Positions 32,999 through 46,594 of a DNA stretch of 51,648 nucleotides are shown piece by piece. Where the stretch lies: positions 1-51,648 of the forward strand of contig NZ_JAATVW010000027.1 of NCBI RefSeq assembly GCF_011947225.1, given 5' to 3'. The notes under the pieces are model-generated. The model was not told the DNA's origin and did not search any database. It saw only the letters and a program-made list of their open reading frames with translations. The stretch's first letter is position 1; every line of letters begins with the position of its first letter. Made by a program: the position numbers and the translations under genes. Source of the stretch: Planosporangium flavigriseum. GTDB taxonomy: Bacteria > Actinomycetota > Actinomycetes > Mycobacteriales > Micromonosporaceae.

Positions 32999-34081
32999 AT
33001 GCGCATCGTGATCGTCGGAGCCAGCGGCAATGCGGGAACGGCGCTGCTGCGCCGACTGCGCCACGAGTCGGATCTCGACCTCGTCGGCGTGGTGCGGCGC
33101 CCGCCGCCGCCCGACGCCGGGCCGCCGTACGACATCGTGGAGTGGCGAACTCAGGACATCGGCGCCCCGGACGCGCCCGTACGGCTGCGTGAGATCTTCG
33201 CCGGCGCGGCGGCCGTGGTGCACCTGGCCTGGCAGATCCAGCCGAGCCACGACGAGGCGGTGCTGCACCGCACGAACGTCGACGGCAGCCGCGCCGTCAT
33301 CGAGGCCGTGACCGGCGCCGGGGTTCCGGCACTGGTGTACGCGTCGTCGGTGGGCGCCTACGCCCCTGGTCCCAAGGACCGCTTCGTCGACGAGACCTGG
33401 CCGACGACCGGCGTGCGCGAGTCCTCGTACAGCCGGCATAAGGCCGCGGTGGAGCGGCTGCTCGACCGGGCCGAGGCCGACCACCCCGCGCTGCGCGTCG
33501 TGCGCTTACGGCCCGGCCTGAACTTCCAGCGCGACGCCGGCACCGAGATCAGCCGGTACTTCCTCGGCCCGCTGGCGCCGGTCGGGCTGCTGCGCTTCGG
33601 CCGGATTCCGCTGGTACCGCGCAACGACCGGCTGCGGCTGCAGGCCGTGCACACCGACGACGTCGCGGACGCGTACGCCCGGGCGGTGTTCGGTGACGCG
33701 CGGGGCGCCTTCAACATCGCCGCCGACCCCGTCCTCACGCCGGAGCTGGTCGCATCGCGCTTCCACGGCCGTACCGTCCCGGTACCCGCGGCGGTGCTGC
33801 GGGTCGGTGCCGACCTGACCTGGCGGGCCCGCCTGCAGCCGGTCGACCGGGGCTGGGTGGAGCTGGCGCTCAAGGCGCCGCTGATGTCGTACGAGCACGC
33901 CCTCCGGGAGCTCGGCTGGCGACCGTCGGTGGATGCGGTGAGCGCCCTGCGCGAGCTCTTCGGCGGGATGGCGGCACGGGCCCGTACCGACAGCCCGCCG
34001 CTGTCGGCCGCCGGCTCGATGCCCGGCCGGATCGGCGGGCTGGTCCGGGGGCGCCTCCCCGGCCAGGGCAACCCGTACTGA
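32999..34081 (+). CDS. NAD-dependent epimerase/dehydratase (extended SDR)
   Basis: A 360-residue extended short-chain dehydrogenase. The Rossmann motif is GASGNAG (residues 7-13), the active site has Ser116/Ser117 in YASSVGAYAP, and the catalytic pair is Tyr144 and Lys148 (YSRHK). Asp/Arg after strand beta-2 cannot be assigned firmly, so NAD versus NADP preference is open. The C-terminal part (VLRVGADLTWRARLQP, MSYEHALRELGW) is the substrate domain. It is not in a sugar cluster; substrate unknown. It may be co-transcribed with the preceding hypothetical gene. Confidence 0.9.
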   Translation: MRIVIVGASGNAGTALLRRLRHESDLDLVGVVRRPPPPDAGPPYDIVEWRTQDIGAPDAPVRLREIFAGAAAVVHLAWQIQPSHDEAVLHRTNVDGSRAVIEAVTGAGVPALVYASSVGAYAPGPKDRFVDETWPTTGVRESSYSRHKAAVERLLDRAEADHPALRVVRLRPGLNFQRDAGTEISRYFLGPLAPVGLLRFGRIPLVPRNDRLRLQAVHTDDVADAYARAVFGDARGAFNIAADPVLTPELVASRFHGRTVPVPAAVLRVGADLTWRARLQPVDRGWVELALKAPLMSYEHALRELGWRPSVDAVSALRELFGGMAARARTDSPPLSAAGSMPGRIGGLVRGRLPGQGNPY

Positions 34082-34086
34082 CGCCG

Positions 34087-36624
34087 TCAGCGCGCGCGGG
34101 CGAACTGGTCCTGCTGGGACTCCACCGTAAACTGCAGCTGCCCGTCCTTGGCGTCGACCCGTACGTGTTGGCCCGGGTTCAGCCGCCCGTCGAGCAGCAT
34201 CTCCGACAGCTTGTTGTCGACCTCGCGCTGGATCACGCGCCGCAGCGGACGCGCGCCGAACTGCGGCTCGTACCCGTGCTCGGCCAGCCACTCGAGGGCC
34301 TGCGGGGTGACGTCGACGGTGATGCCCTGGGCGTGCAGCCGTCGTCTGGTGTGCTCGAGCAGCAGGTCGGCGATCTGGCGGACCTGCTCGAACTCCAGCC
34401 GCCGGAACACGACGATCTCGTCGATGCGGTTGACGAACTCCGGGCGCATGTGTTCGGTGAGGATCCGCATGAGGCGGTCGCGCAGCGGCGCCTGCTCGTC
34501 GCCGGCCTGCGTGAAGCCGAGCGTGCCGCGCTGCGCGGTGATGAGGTCCGAGCCGAGGTTGCTGGTCATGATGATGATGGTGTTCTTGAAGCTGACCACG
34601 CGACCTTGGGCGTCGGTGAGCCGGCCGTCGTCGAGGATCTGCAGCAGGATGTTGTAGACGTCCGGGTGCGCCTTCTCGATCTCGTCGAGCAGCAGCACCG
34701 AGTACGGGCGGCGGCGCACCGTCTCGGTGAGCTGACCGGCCTGCTCGTACCCGACGTAGCCCGGCGGGGCGCCGACGAGCCGACTGACCGTGTGCCGCTC
34801 CTGATACTCGCTCATGTCCAGGCGGATCATCCGCTCCTCGGAGCCGAACAGCGCCTCGGCCAGCGCGCGGGCGAGTTCGGTCTTGCCGACGCCGGTCGGG
34901 CCAAGGAACAGGAAGCTGCCGATGGGCCGGTTCGGGTCGCCTAGGCCGGCGCGGGCCCGGCGCACCGCCTCGGCGACGACGCGTACCGCCTCGTCCTGGC
35001 CCACGATCCGGCGGTGCAGCCGCTGTTCCAGCTCCATCAGCCGCTGCCGCTCCTCTTCGGTCAGCTGCTGGGCGGGGATGCCGGTAGCGCGGGAGACGAC
35101 TTCGGCGATGTCCTCCGGTGTGACGTCCGGGACGGCGCCGCCACGGCCCTCCGGCGCCTGCGTCTCCTGGTCGATGCCCTGGCGCAGCTGGTTCATCTCG
35201 TCGCGCAGGGCGCTCGCGCGCTCGTACTGCTCGTCGGCGACGGCCTGGTCCTTGTCCCGGGTGAGCTGCTCCAGGCGCAGCTCCGCCTCCCGCACGTCCA
35301 TGGTCGGCACGTGCGCCCGCAGCTGGACCCGGGCCCCGGCCTGGTCGATGAGGTCGATCGCCTTGTCCGGCAGGAACCGGTCGGCGATGTAGCGGTCGGA
35401 CAGCTCGGCGGCCGCTACGAGGGCCTCGTCGGTGTACCGGACGCCGTGGTGGGCCTCGTACCGGTCCCGCAGCCCGCGCAGGATCTCGATCGTGTCGTCG
35501 ACGGTGGGTTCGGGTACGAGGATCGGCTGGAAGCGCCGCTCCAGGGCGGCGTCCTTCTCGATGTGCCGGCGGTACTCGTCGATCGTCGTCGCGCCGATGA
35601 CGTGCAGCTCGCCTCGGGCGAGTGGCGGCTTGAGGATGTTGGACGCGTCGGTCGACCCTTCGCCGCCGCCCGCGCCGACGACCGTGTGGACCTCGTCGAT
35701 GAAGACGATCAGCTCGCCGGAGTGCTCGCGGATCTCGCCGATGACGTTCTTCAGGCGCTCCTCGAAGTCACCGCGGTAGCGGGTGCCGGCCACCAGGCTG
35801 GTCAGGTCGAGCTGGATCAGCCGCTTGCCGGTCAGGGTCCGGGGCACGTCGCCGTCGACGATGCGCTGCGCGAGCCCTTCGACCACCGCGGTCTTGCCGA
35901 CCCCGGCCTCGCCGATGAGTACGGGATTGTTCTTGGTCCGCCGGGCGAGGATCTCGATCATCTGCTCGAGCTCCTGATCGCGGCCCACGACCGGGTCGAT
36001 CTTCTCCTCCCGCGCGAGCGCGGTGAGGTCGCGACCGTACCGGTCGAGCGTCGGGGTGGCGTGGTTGGCCGGCTGCGCCGCCGGGGCGGCGGCCCGTTCG
36101 TTCGCCGCTCGTTGCAGCGACTCCGGGTTCACGTGCCGCTCGTTGAGCATGCGGCCGCCCTCGGACTCCGGGTTGAGCGACAGCGCCAGCAGGATGTGCG
36201 CCGGGCCGAGGTAGGACGCGCCGAGGGCGCGCGCGATCTGGTGCGCCTGCAGCAGCGCGCGCTTGGCCGCGGGGGTCAGCGCGGGTACGACGTTGCGCGG
36301 CGAATCCCGGCGGCCCCGCCGCTCGATGTCCTGGGCGATCTCGTCGGGGTCAGCCCCGGCCCGGGATATCAACTGGCGTAGCGGCTCGCGGTGGGTCGCC
36401 GCCCACAGCAGATGCTCGGTGTCGAGGTCAGAGCTGCCCAGGTCGGCGGCCTTCGCCGCGGCGGTCGCGAGAAGCTCCCGCGCCTCCTGGCTCATCATCC
36501 GGGTGATGTCCACCCGCTGCATGGGCTGTTGACCCCCCTGCCCGGCGCTGCCGAGGAAGCGTGCGAGGAAGTCGTCGAACTGGCCCGACCCGACGTCGCC
36601 GGAGCCCCACATTCCGCCGGTCAC
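34087..36624 (-). CDS. ClpC-like AAA+ unfoldase, second copy type
   Basis: An 845-residue double-AAA+ protein. A Clp N-domain with two repeats follows a Gly-rich start; AAA-1 has Walker A GEAGVGKT. The middle region is short and includes a UVR-like stretch ([17 protein letters not shown]), a ClpC feature rather than ClpB's long coiled coil. AAA-2 has [20 protein letters not shown] and the C-terminal D2-small domain (YGARP-type [11 protein letters not shown]). The GTG at 36624 is chosen because GGGGAGGAA lies 6 bases upstream; the upstream frame is shadow. ClpP-docking residues could not be confirmed. It sits at the end of a stress island, so it is probably a stress-specific paralogue of the housekeeping ClpC. 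Confidence 0.9.
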   Translation of the reverse strand: MTGGMWGSGDVGSGQFDDFLARFLGSAGQGGQQPMQRVDITRMMSQEARELLATAAAKAADLGSSDLDTEHLLWAATHREPLRQLISRAGADPDEIAQDIERRGRRDSPRNVVPALTPAAKRALLQAHQIARALGASYLGPAHILLALSLNPESEGGRMLNERHVNPESLQRAANERAAAPAAQPANHATPTLDRYGRDLTALAREEKIDPVVGRDQELEQMIEILARRTKNNPVLIGEAGVGKTAVVEGLAQRIVDGDVPRTLTGKRLIQLDLTSLVAGTRYRGDFEERLKNVIGEIREHSGELIVFIDEVHTVVGAGGGEGSTDASNILKPPLARGELHVIGATTIDEYRRHIEKDAALERRFQPILVPEPTVDDTIEILRGLRDRYEAHHGVRYTDEALVAAAELSDRYIADRFLPDKAIDLIDQAGARVQLRAHVPTMDVREAELRLEQLTRDKDQAVADEQYERASALRDEMNQLRQGIDQETQAPEGRGGAVPDVTPEDIAEVVSRATGIPAQQLTEEERQRLMELEQRLHRRIVGQDEAVRVVAEAVRRARAGLGDPNRPIGSFLFLGPTGVGKTELARALAEALFGSEERMIRLDMSEYQERHTVSRLVGAPPGYVGYEQAGQLTETVRRRPYSVLLLDEIEKAHPDVYNILLQILDDGRLTDAQGRVVSFKNTIIIMTSNLGSDLITAQRGTLGFTQAGDEQAPLRDRLMRILTEHMRPEFVNRIDEIVVFRRLEFEQVRQIADLLLEHTRRRLHAQGITVDVTPQALEWLAEHGYEPQFGARPLRRVIQREVDNKLSEMLLDGRLNPGQHVRVDAKDGQLQFTVESQQDQFARAR

Positions 36625-36659
36625 GATCTTCCTCCCCGATAGGGGGTTTCGTTGCGTGT

Positions 36660-37061
36660 TCAGTCGGTCGGTATCGGCGTCGGCATCGGCGCCGGTGCCC
36701 ACCCTCGAGCTGATATTCGGCTGGCCGGTCCGGCCACCGCCCGCCGCACCGGGGTGGGGACGACGAACACGGCGGTTCCGTATGCGCAGATCTCGGTCCA
36801 CATGGCACTGATGTCACGGTGGTCGAAGCGCATGCACACGACCGCGTTCGCTCCCCGTACGAACGCCCGCTGGCTCATCTGGGCGATCGCGTCATCGCGC
36901 CACCTGCCCAGGGCGGTGCCCATCCGCGGGTTCGAGCCGCCGGACAGCAGCTTGACGCCTTCGTTGTAGACGTTGCGGGAGCGGGCGGTGATGCCGTGTA
37001 CCTCGCCCAGGACGTCGCGAATCTCGTACCCGGGCACCCACTCCGTGGTCACAACCATCAT
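36660..37061 (-). CDS. YbjQ/UPF0145 family protein
   Basis: A 133-residue protein of the YbjQ (DUF74) fold. Typical elements are VPGYEIRDVLGEVHGITARSRN at the N-terminus, GTALGRWRDDAIAQM in the middle and GANAVVCMRFDH. These small pentameric proteins have been called heavy-metal-binding, with thin evidence. The ATG at 37061 is followed by a second ATG, and the ribosome site is weak. It is longer than the usual about 105 residues because of a Pro/Ala tail. It lies 35 bases upstream of the ClpC-like gene and after a terminator, so the two probably form one unit. Confidence 0.82.
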   Translation of the reverse strand: MMVVTTEWVPGYEIRDVLGEVHGITARSRNVYNEGVKLLSGGSNPRMGTALGRWRDDAIAQMSQRAFVRGANAVVCMRFDHRDISAMWTEICAYGTAVFVVPTPVRRAVAGPASRISARGWAPAPMPTPIPTD

Positions 37062-37159
37062 GTGAAGGCCATCCTGCGTGCGGTGACGTGGACGTCGAAC
37101 GTGGCGGCCGTGGACGCCTTTCGGCCCCATCCGGCTCACTCCACCGGTTGGGGTTACTT

Positions 37160-37190
37160 CCCGGTGGGGCGGTGGTCAAACCCCACCGGG
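37160..37190 (-). terminator. Terminator after the DsbA-like gene
   Basis: CCCGGTGGGG (37160-37169) pairs perfectly with CCCCACCGGG (37181-37190) around an 11-nt loop, 4 bases beyond the DsbA-like stop. It separates the chaperone/redox operon from the YbjQ-ClpC unit. Confidence 0.8.
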
Positions 37191-37194
37191 CGGC

Positions 37195-37752
37195 TCAGGC
37201 GGGGACCGTCGCGGCCTGGTCCACGGCGACCAGCAACTCCGGCAGCGAGTAGCCGCCCTCGTGGCGCAGGCCGTTGATGAAGAACGTCGGGGTGCCGTTC
37301 ACGCCGCTGCGCGCGCCGCTGACGAAGTCGCGCCGGATGCGGTCCAGGTACACGTGGGCGTTGACCTCCTGGACCACCTCGTCGACGGGCAGGCCGACCT
37401 CCTCCACCCCGGCCGCGAGGTGGACCGGGTCGAACTCGTCCTGGTGTTCGAACAGCCAGTCGTGCATCTGCCAGAAGCGCTGGCGCGCGCCGGCCGCCTC
37501 CGCGGTCTCGGCGGCCACCTCGGCGAACGGGTGGACGTTGGTCAACGGGAAGTGGCGGTACACGAATCGGACCACGTTCGGCCGCTGCCGTAGCAGTTCC
37601 TGAGTTACCGGGTGCGCCATGCCACAGTACGGGCACTGGTAGTCGCCGTACTCGACGAGCGTGACCGGTGCCGTCGCCGGGCCCCGGATGTGGTCGTCGT
37701 CGGTGACCGGCGCTGCGAGCCGGCCGGTCGTGACGCGGAATGGGGTCGTCAT
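37195..37752 (-). CDS. DsbA-family thiol oxidoreductase, cytoplasmic type
   Basis: A 185-residue thioredoxin-fold protein of the DsbA class with active site Cys40-Pro-Tyr-Cys43 (DYQCPYCGMAHPVTQ) and the cis-Pro region NGTPTFFING. No signal peptide is present, so it works in the cytosol, unlike classic DsbA. The helical insertion between the motifs (RQRFWQMHDWLFEHQDEF) is typical of DsbA/FrnE and of the NhaA-linked thioredoxins. It abuts the peroxiredoxin gene (37753) and probably acts in thiol redox repair with it. It is last before the terminator at 37160. Confidence 0.92.
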   Translation of the reverse strand: MTTPFRVTTGRLAAPVTDDDHIRGPATAPVTLVEYGDYQCPYCGMAHPVTQELLRQRPNVVRFVYRHFPLTNVHPFAEVAAETAEAAGARQRFWQMHDWLFEHQDEFDPVHLAAGVEEVGLPVDEVVQEVNAHVYLDRIRRDFVSGARSGVNGTPTFFINGLRHEGGYSLPELLVAVDQAATVPA

Positions 37753-38244
37753 TCAGACCACCGCCTGCCGTTCATGAGTGAGGGCTTCGAGCGCGTGCAG
37801 GATGCCGTCAGCGCCCGGGTTGGTGTGGGGGGGATAGATGTGGCTCCAGGCCACGTAGCCGTCCCGGTCCAGGACGAACAGCGCGCGCTCGGCGACGCCG
37901 TCGGGCAGCCGGTAGGAGTGGTACCTGCGGGCGACCTCGCCCTTGGGTTCGAAGTCGGACAGGAGCGGGAAGCTGATGCCCCGGTCTTCGGCGAACGCCC
38001 GGTGGCACCACACCCCGTCGACCGAGATGCCGAGTACGGTCGCGCCGTAGCGGGTGAACTCCGGCATCACCGCCTGGTACAGCGCCATCTGGTCGCTGCA
38101 GACCGGGCTCCAGTCCGCGGGGTAGAACGCAAGGACGACCGGCGCGCCGTGAAACTGCGCGAGGGTGATGTGCCGGTCGGGACCCGACGGGAGGGAGAAG
38201 TCGGGAGCGCGCTGACCCCGCAGGGCACCCGCCAGGCTCGTCAT
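37753..38244 (-). CDS. Peroxiredoxin (AhpC/TSA, AhpE/Bcp-like)
   Basis: A 163-residue peroxiredoxin. The peroxidatic Cys is Cys49 in FYPADWSPVCSDQ, with the preceding Pro/Ser replacing the more usual Thr-x-x-Cys (here SPVC). Cys80 (GVWCHRAFAE) may be the resolving Cys. The C-terminal FVLDRDGYVAWSHI is conserved in the family. The ATG at 38244 gives the usual family start; 45 extra codons upstream lack support. It is directly followed by the DsbA-like gene, a plausible electron donor. It forms part of the stress operon. Confidence 0.92.
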   Translation of the reverse strand: MTSLAGALRGQRAPDFSLPSGPDRHITLAQFHGAPVVLAFYPADWSPVCSDQMALYQAVMPEFTRYGATVLGISVDGVWCHRAFAEDRGISFPLLSDFEPKGEVARRYHSYRLPDGVAERALFVLDRDGYVAWSHIYPPHTNPGADGILHALEALTHERQAVV

Positions 38245-38318
38245 GGGGCGATCGTCGAAGCGGGCGGGGTGAGTCGCCGTCACCTGCGCCGGATGGTTCG
38301 CCCGCGCGGGGATGAGGC

Positions 38319-38867
38319 TCAGACGCCAGCGGGTGCCATCCGGCCCCGCGGCCCGGCCAGCCTCCGGTGCACGCGCCACGACTCAAGCAGCATGACCACA
38401 CCGGCCGCGATGGCGTACACGCCGATCACCAGCGCGAGCGCGACGGCGCCGGCCGCGGGCCGCATGAGCACCAGCACGCCGGCGATCATCGTCAGGACGC
38501 CGAACAGCAGCGGAAGCCACTGGCCGGGCAGGCGGGTCGCGGCCCAGATCTCCATCGCGCCGGTGACGACCGCCCACGCGCCGAACAGCACGACCAGCGC
38601 GAGCGCGGTGATACCCGGCCAGACGAGCGCGACCAGACCGGCGAGGATGCTCAGCACTCCGGCGATCACCAGCGCGGTGCGGCGGGCGGCATCGCGCGGG
38701 CGGCGGAACGCCGTCACCATCGTGAGCACCCCGTTGACGAGCGCGTACGCGCCGAACAGGATCGCCAGCGCGACCAGCGTGACCCCCGGCAGCAGCACGG
38801 CCAGGATCCCGAACAGGAACGCAGCCGCGCCCCGCAGGGCCAGCAACCACACGTGCCTTCTGTCCAT
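38319..38867 (-). CDS. HdeD/DUF308 family membrane protein
   Basis: A 182-residue integral membrane protein with six predicted helices in three hairpin-like repeats. Each carries the DUF308 pattern LxxGxxxLxxPxxxxxxLxxLFGxYAxVxG, for example LLPGVTLVALAILFGAYALVNG. HdeD is linked to acid and heat tolerance in enterobacteria and occurs in transmissible heat-resistance loci. Here it follows clpB on the same strand with a 28-base gap, so it belongs to the stress operon. Its molecular function is unknown. Confidence 0.9.
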   Translation of the reverse strand: MDRRHVWLLALRGAAAFLFGILAVLLPGVTLVALAILFGAYALVNGVLTMVTAFRRPRDAARRTALVIAGVLSILAGLVALVWPGITALALVVLFGAWAVVTGAMEIWAATRLPGQWLPLLFGVLTMIAGVLVLMRPAAGAVALALVIGVYAIAAGVVMLLESWRVHRRLAGPRGRMAPAGV

Positions 38868-38895
38868 GGCTCCACCTTTCGAGGCCTCGGGAGAC

Positions 38896-41534
<2,639 letters not shown>

Positions 41535-41544
<10 letters not shown>

Positions 41545-41858
41545 GAGGGGTACCTCCGGGAGGGGCGGTGGCCCGACCGCAGCGCCGCCTCCAGCTCGTC
41601 GATGTGAGCGAGCAGGTCGAGTACCACGCCGAGCGCGGCGTAGTTGAGTCCCAGGCCGTCATGCAATCGGCGCGCCCGGGCGAGGGTGGAGAGCTGGGTG
41701 GGGGAGAACCAGAACTGCCCCGCGTCGTCCACGTACGGGTCCAGCAGACCCAGGTTCACCAGGCGGCGCAGCAGTTCTGGATGGATGTCGGCGTCGGCGG
41801 CGAAGGCGTCCAGCGACAGCCGGGCCGGTCTCCTCGACCGGACCATGGTGTACACCAT
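41535..41858 (-). CDS. CbpM-like chaperone modulator (MerR-type helical protein)
   Basis: A 107-residue protein. The segment from about 15 to 90 ([32 protein letters not shown], then [21 protein letters not shown] and a Leu-rich helix) matches the MerR-like HTH fold shared by HspR and CbpM. It sits between dnaJ and clpB, where actinobacteria usually have HspR. The family-typical pairing with a CbpA-type DnaJ favours CbpM, an inhibitor/modulator of the J protein, but an HspR-like repressor cannot be excluded. It overlaps dnaJ (ATGA at 41857-41860) and clpB. Confidence 0.8.
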
Positions 41859-42862
41859 CAGGTCCCCTCTCGCGGGTTGAAGGTCGACGTCCGCGCCAAC
41901 TGCTCGAAGAGGTCGCGCTCCGCCGGGGACAGGCTCGTGGGCACCATGATCCGTACCTCGGCGTAGAAGTCGCCTGGCTGTCCGCGCGGATTGGGCAGTC
42001 CGCGGCCGCGCAGCCGAAGCCGCCGTCCACAGGAGCTACCGGCCGGCACGTTGAGCTGTACGGTGCCGCCGGGCGTCTGGACCGGCACCTTGGCGCCGAG
42101 CGCGGCCTCCCAGGGGGCGACCGGGAGCGTGGAGACGATGTCACGACCGTCGACCCGGTACCGCGGGTGCGGCGCGATGCGGATGTTCAGGTACAGGTCG
42201 CCGGGCGGGCCGCCGTCCGTGCCCGGGCTGCCCTGCCCGGCCAGCCGGATGCGCTGCCCGTCGGTCACCCCGGCCGGGATGTTCACGTCGAGCGTGCGCT
42301 GGTCGCCTTCCGGGGTCTGCAGGGTGACGCGGTGGTGGCCGCCGTGGTAGGCCTCCTCCACGGTGAGCGGAAACTCGACCTCGCTGTCCGCGCCGGGCAC
42401 CGGCCCGCGGCCGAACCCGCCGCGGGCGTACCCGCGCCCGCCGCCGAATCCGCCGCCGAACCCGGCGCCGCGACCGCCCCGGCCCCCGAAGAAGCTGCCG
42501 AACAGGTCCTCGAAGTCGAACCCGCCGCCCTCGGTGAAGTCCTCGACCCGCACCCCGCCGCCCCACGGTCCGCCGGCACCGGCCCCGGCCCGCTGCCGGA
42601 AGCCGGCGCCCGCGGTCTCGAAGTCCTCCGGTACCTGCCGCCACTGGTGGCCGAACTGGTCGTACCGCTTGCGCTTGCTCGGGTCGGACAGGACGTCGTA
42701 CGCCTCGGTGATCTCCTTGAACCGTTCCTCGGCACCGGGATTCTTGTTCACATCCGGGTGGTTACGGCGGGCAAGCTGGCGGTACGCCCGCTGGATGTCG
42801 GACTGGCTGGCGTCGCGAGGGACGCCGAGTATCTCGTAGTAGTCCCGCTCGTCCCTCGCCAT
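41858..42862 (-). CDS. Class-B DnaJ (CbpA-like J protein)
   Basis: A 334-residue Hsp40. The J domain (residues 1-70) has the HPD motif in [10 protein letters not shown] Gly/Phe/Arg-rich linker (about 85-160, [18 protein letters not shown]) and two C-terminal peptide-binding domains follow. The four CxxCxGxG zinc repeats of DnaJ itself are absent, so it is the CbpA/DnaJ-class-B type. It stimulates the ATPase of the DnaK encoded upstream. It starts 1 base after the grpE stop and overlaps the CbpM-like gene. Confidence 0.93.
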   Translation of the reverse strand: MARDERDYYEILGVPRDASQSDIQRAYRQLARRNHPDVNKNPGAEERFKEITEAYDVLSDPSKRKRYDQFGHQWRQVPEDFETAGAGFRQRAGAGAGGPWGGGVRVEDFTEGGGFDFEDLFGSFFGGRGGRGAGFGGGFGGGRGYARGGFGRGPVPGADSEVEFPLTVEEAYHGGHHRVTLQTPEGDQRTLDVNIPAGVTDGQRIRLAGQGSPGTDGGPPGDLYLNIRIAPHPRYRVDGRDIVSTLPVAPWEAALGAKVPVQTPGGTVQLNVPAGSSCGRRLRLRGRGLPNPRGQPGDFYAEVRIMVPTSLSPAERDLFEQLARTSTFNPREGT

Positions 42863-42863
42863 C

Positions 42864-43510
42864 TCACTCCTGCTTTCCGGCCACCGCCACCACTGCGGGA
42901 CGTAGCAGCACGTCGAGCGCCGCGTACCCGGGCCGGATCACTTCGACGACGGTCCCCGGCACCGCGTCGCGGGCGTCCACGACCCGGACCGCCTCGTGCC
43001 GGCTCGGGTCGAACGGGACCCCCACCTCGTCGAGTCGGTTGAAGCCGAGCCGGCGCAGCACGTCCACGGCCTGCTGGCGGATCGCTTCCACGCCCTGCGC
43101 GATGGCCTGTGGATCGGCCGCGGCGTGCCCCAACGCGAGTTCGAGGTTGTCGAGCACGGGCAGCCACTCGGCAGCCACCCGGGCCCGCTCCGCCCGCCAG
43201 TCGTCGGCGCGCTGGCGCTCGTACCGCTTCCGGGCGTTGTCGATCTCGGCCTCGGCCCGCTGCCAGCGGTCGCGCATCTGGGCGATGGCCTGTTCGGCGG
43301 TCGTCGTCTCGTCAGTAGGGGTCATCCTTCCGGGTCGCTGCCCCTCCTGGGCCCGTTCTGCGGCGGCCGGCGTGCCGGCCGCCTGTCCTGTCTCGGTGCC
43401 CGGAGCGGTCTCCTCGAGGGGGCGTTCGGCCGTGGTCGTGGCCGTCTGCTCCAGCCGCCCGGTCGGCCGATCCTGTCGCTGCTGTGTCGCTGGGTTCGGC
43501 TGTGACTCAC

Positions 43511-43514
<4 letters not shown>
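42864..43514 (-). CDS. grpE: GrpE nucleotide-exchange factor
   Basis: A 216-residue GrpE. A disordered Thr/Glu/Pro/Gln-rich N-terminus (about 1-75) is followed by the coiled coil ([20 protein letters not shown]) and the beta-wing domain with [12 protein letters not shown] and [13 protein letters not shown]. The order dnaK-grpE-dnaJ is that of the actinobacterial heat-shock operon. Its ATG overlaps the dnaK stop (ATGA at 43511-43514). Confidence 0.94.
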
Positions 43515-45514
<2,000 letters not shown>

Positions 45515-45538
45515 GAGTCTCTTACTTCCTTTCAAGAG

Positions 45539-45571
45539 CCCGTCCGCAGCCGGCTTCCGGCCGCGGACGGG
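45539..45571 (-). terminator. Hairpin between hsp20 and dnaK
   Basis: CCCGTCCGC (45539-45547) pairs with GCGGACGGG (45563-45571), and inside it GCCGG pairs with CCGGC past one mismatch. It lies in the 113-bp gap after the hsp20 stop (45628), 25 bases before the dnaK start, just upstream of dnaK's ribosome site. It may be a terminator for hsp20 or a leader structure of dnaK. Confidence 0.55.
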
Positions 45572-45627
45572 ATGAGCAGGGCGGCGCGTCGGCGGAGAAG
45601 TGCATCGAGGTCCGCCCCGGTCTAGCG

Positions 45628-46305
45628 CTACCTCGGCGATGTGCCAGGTCCGCCTCCCGGCGAGACGCGGGTCTGGCGCTGGCCCGTGGCTCCGGGAGGG
45701 CTGCCGGGAGGTGGTGCCGCGGCGCTGCTGACGCCCCCGGTGGTGGCTTCCGCGGTGCCGCCCGCGACGGGAGGGGTCCGGCCCGCGGCTGTACCGTCGC
45801 CTCCGCCGGCCTCGGCGCCGCCACCCTTGACCTCGATGCGCTTGGCCTGGGGCTGCGCCTTGCCCGCGCGTACGGTCAGCACGCCGTACTCCAGCGTGGC
45901 GTCGATCTGGTCGGCGTTGACGTCGCCCGGCAGGATCACGTCGTACTCGAACTCGCCGGTGCGGCGGTTCTGGCGCCTCATCGTGCCGGTGCGCTCGCGC
46001 TCCCCGTACCGGCCGGTGATCCGCAGTTCGTTGCTGTCCCGCAGTTCGATGTTGACGTCTTCCGGCCGTACCCCCGGGAGGTCCATCTCCAGGATGTACG
46101 AGTCATTGGTCTCCTCGATGTCCACCGGCGGCACCCATACGGGAGCGACAGTGGGCGCCAGCGAGGCCGCGAGGAAGGGGTCGGCGAAGAAGCTCGCGAG
46201 GAGATCGCCCATCCGATCCTGGAGGTCGGCCAGCGGGTCACCGCCGCGACGCCCCCCTCGTTGCTCCGTGAGCTGGCGGCCGCGGCGTGGGGCGAGAGAA
46301 GTCAT
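45628..46305 (-). CDS. Hsp20/alpha-crystallin small heat-shock protein with long disordered tail
   Basis: A 225-residue small Hsp. After an N-terminal arm with [22 protein letters not shown], the alpha-crystallin domain spans about 63-150 ([45 protein letters not shown]). An IEV motif after it (RIEVKGG) is the likely IXI-type anchor. The last about 65 residues are Gly/Ala/Pro/Thr-rich, unusual for the family, whose members are about 150 long. The start at 46305 follows AAGGAAG. It is first in the stress island. Confidence 0.93.
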   Translation of the reverse strand: MTSLAPRRGRQLTEQRGGRRGGDPLADLQDRMGDLLASFFADPFLAASLAPTVAPVWVPPVDIEETNDSYILEMDLPGVRPEDVNIELRDSNELRITGRYGERERTGTMRRQNRRTGEFEYDVILPGDVNADQIDATLEYGVLTVRAGKAQPQAKRIEVKGGGAEAGGGDGTAAGRTPPVAGGTAEATTGGVSSAAAPPPGSPPGATGQRQTRVSPGGGPGTSPR

Positions 46306-46594
46306 AATCCAGTACTTCCTTTCGTGGGCCGCGATTTCGGATAGCTGCACGACTGACTGGCTTTGCACACTCACCCGCCGGCTCGGCCGCGTCCGGCCGG
46401 CCGGCACAGGTGACTCGCGCTCCGCAAGCCCCCACATCAAGACCATGTTTCGAGCGGCGCGGGTGAGCATGCCTCATCCCACCCGGACGAATCCGCACGA
46501 TCCAGTCGCGTCGGCGGGGCAACGATCTGGGCGTCAGCAGGTTTACGCGGCCCGGTCGCGGCTATCGAGGCGACGTGTCCGCCGGGGGATCAGG
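46306..46594. other. Divergent gap between hsp20 and the LuxR-type regulator
   Basis: 289 bases without a gene. It should hold the heat-shock promoter (minus) and the regulator promoter (plus). No HAIR (CTTGAGT-N7-ACTCAAG) or CIRCE element is present. GTTTACGCG occurs at 46541-46549 and again at 46634-46642, and GTGATCGGGT at 46602-46611 and 46626-46635, possible sites for the adjacent regulator. I see no clear -35/-10 pair. Confidence 0.4.

Noticed and set aside
36625-36801. Longer N-terminus for the ClpC-like protein
   Set aside because: The extension is an out-of-family Arg/Asp-rich stretch overlapping the YbjQ gene, and the GTG at 36624 has a much better ribosome site.
45641-46594. 318-codon upstream extension of the LuxR-type regulator
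   Set aside because: It lies antisense over hsp20, is Pro/Ser/Arg-rich without motifs, and family members begin near the LLTSKL segment.
46306-46594. HAIR or CIRCE heat-shock operators before hsp20
   Set aside because: No CTTGAGT/ACTCAAG or TTAGCACTC/GAGTGCTAA pair is present; TTGCACACTC near 46365 matches only loosely and lacks a second arm.
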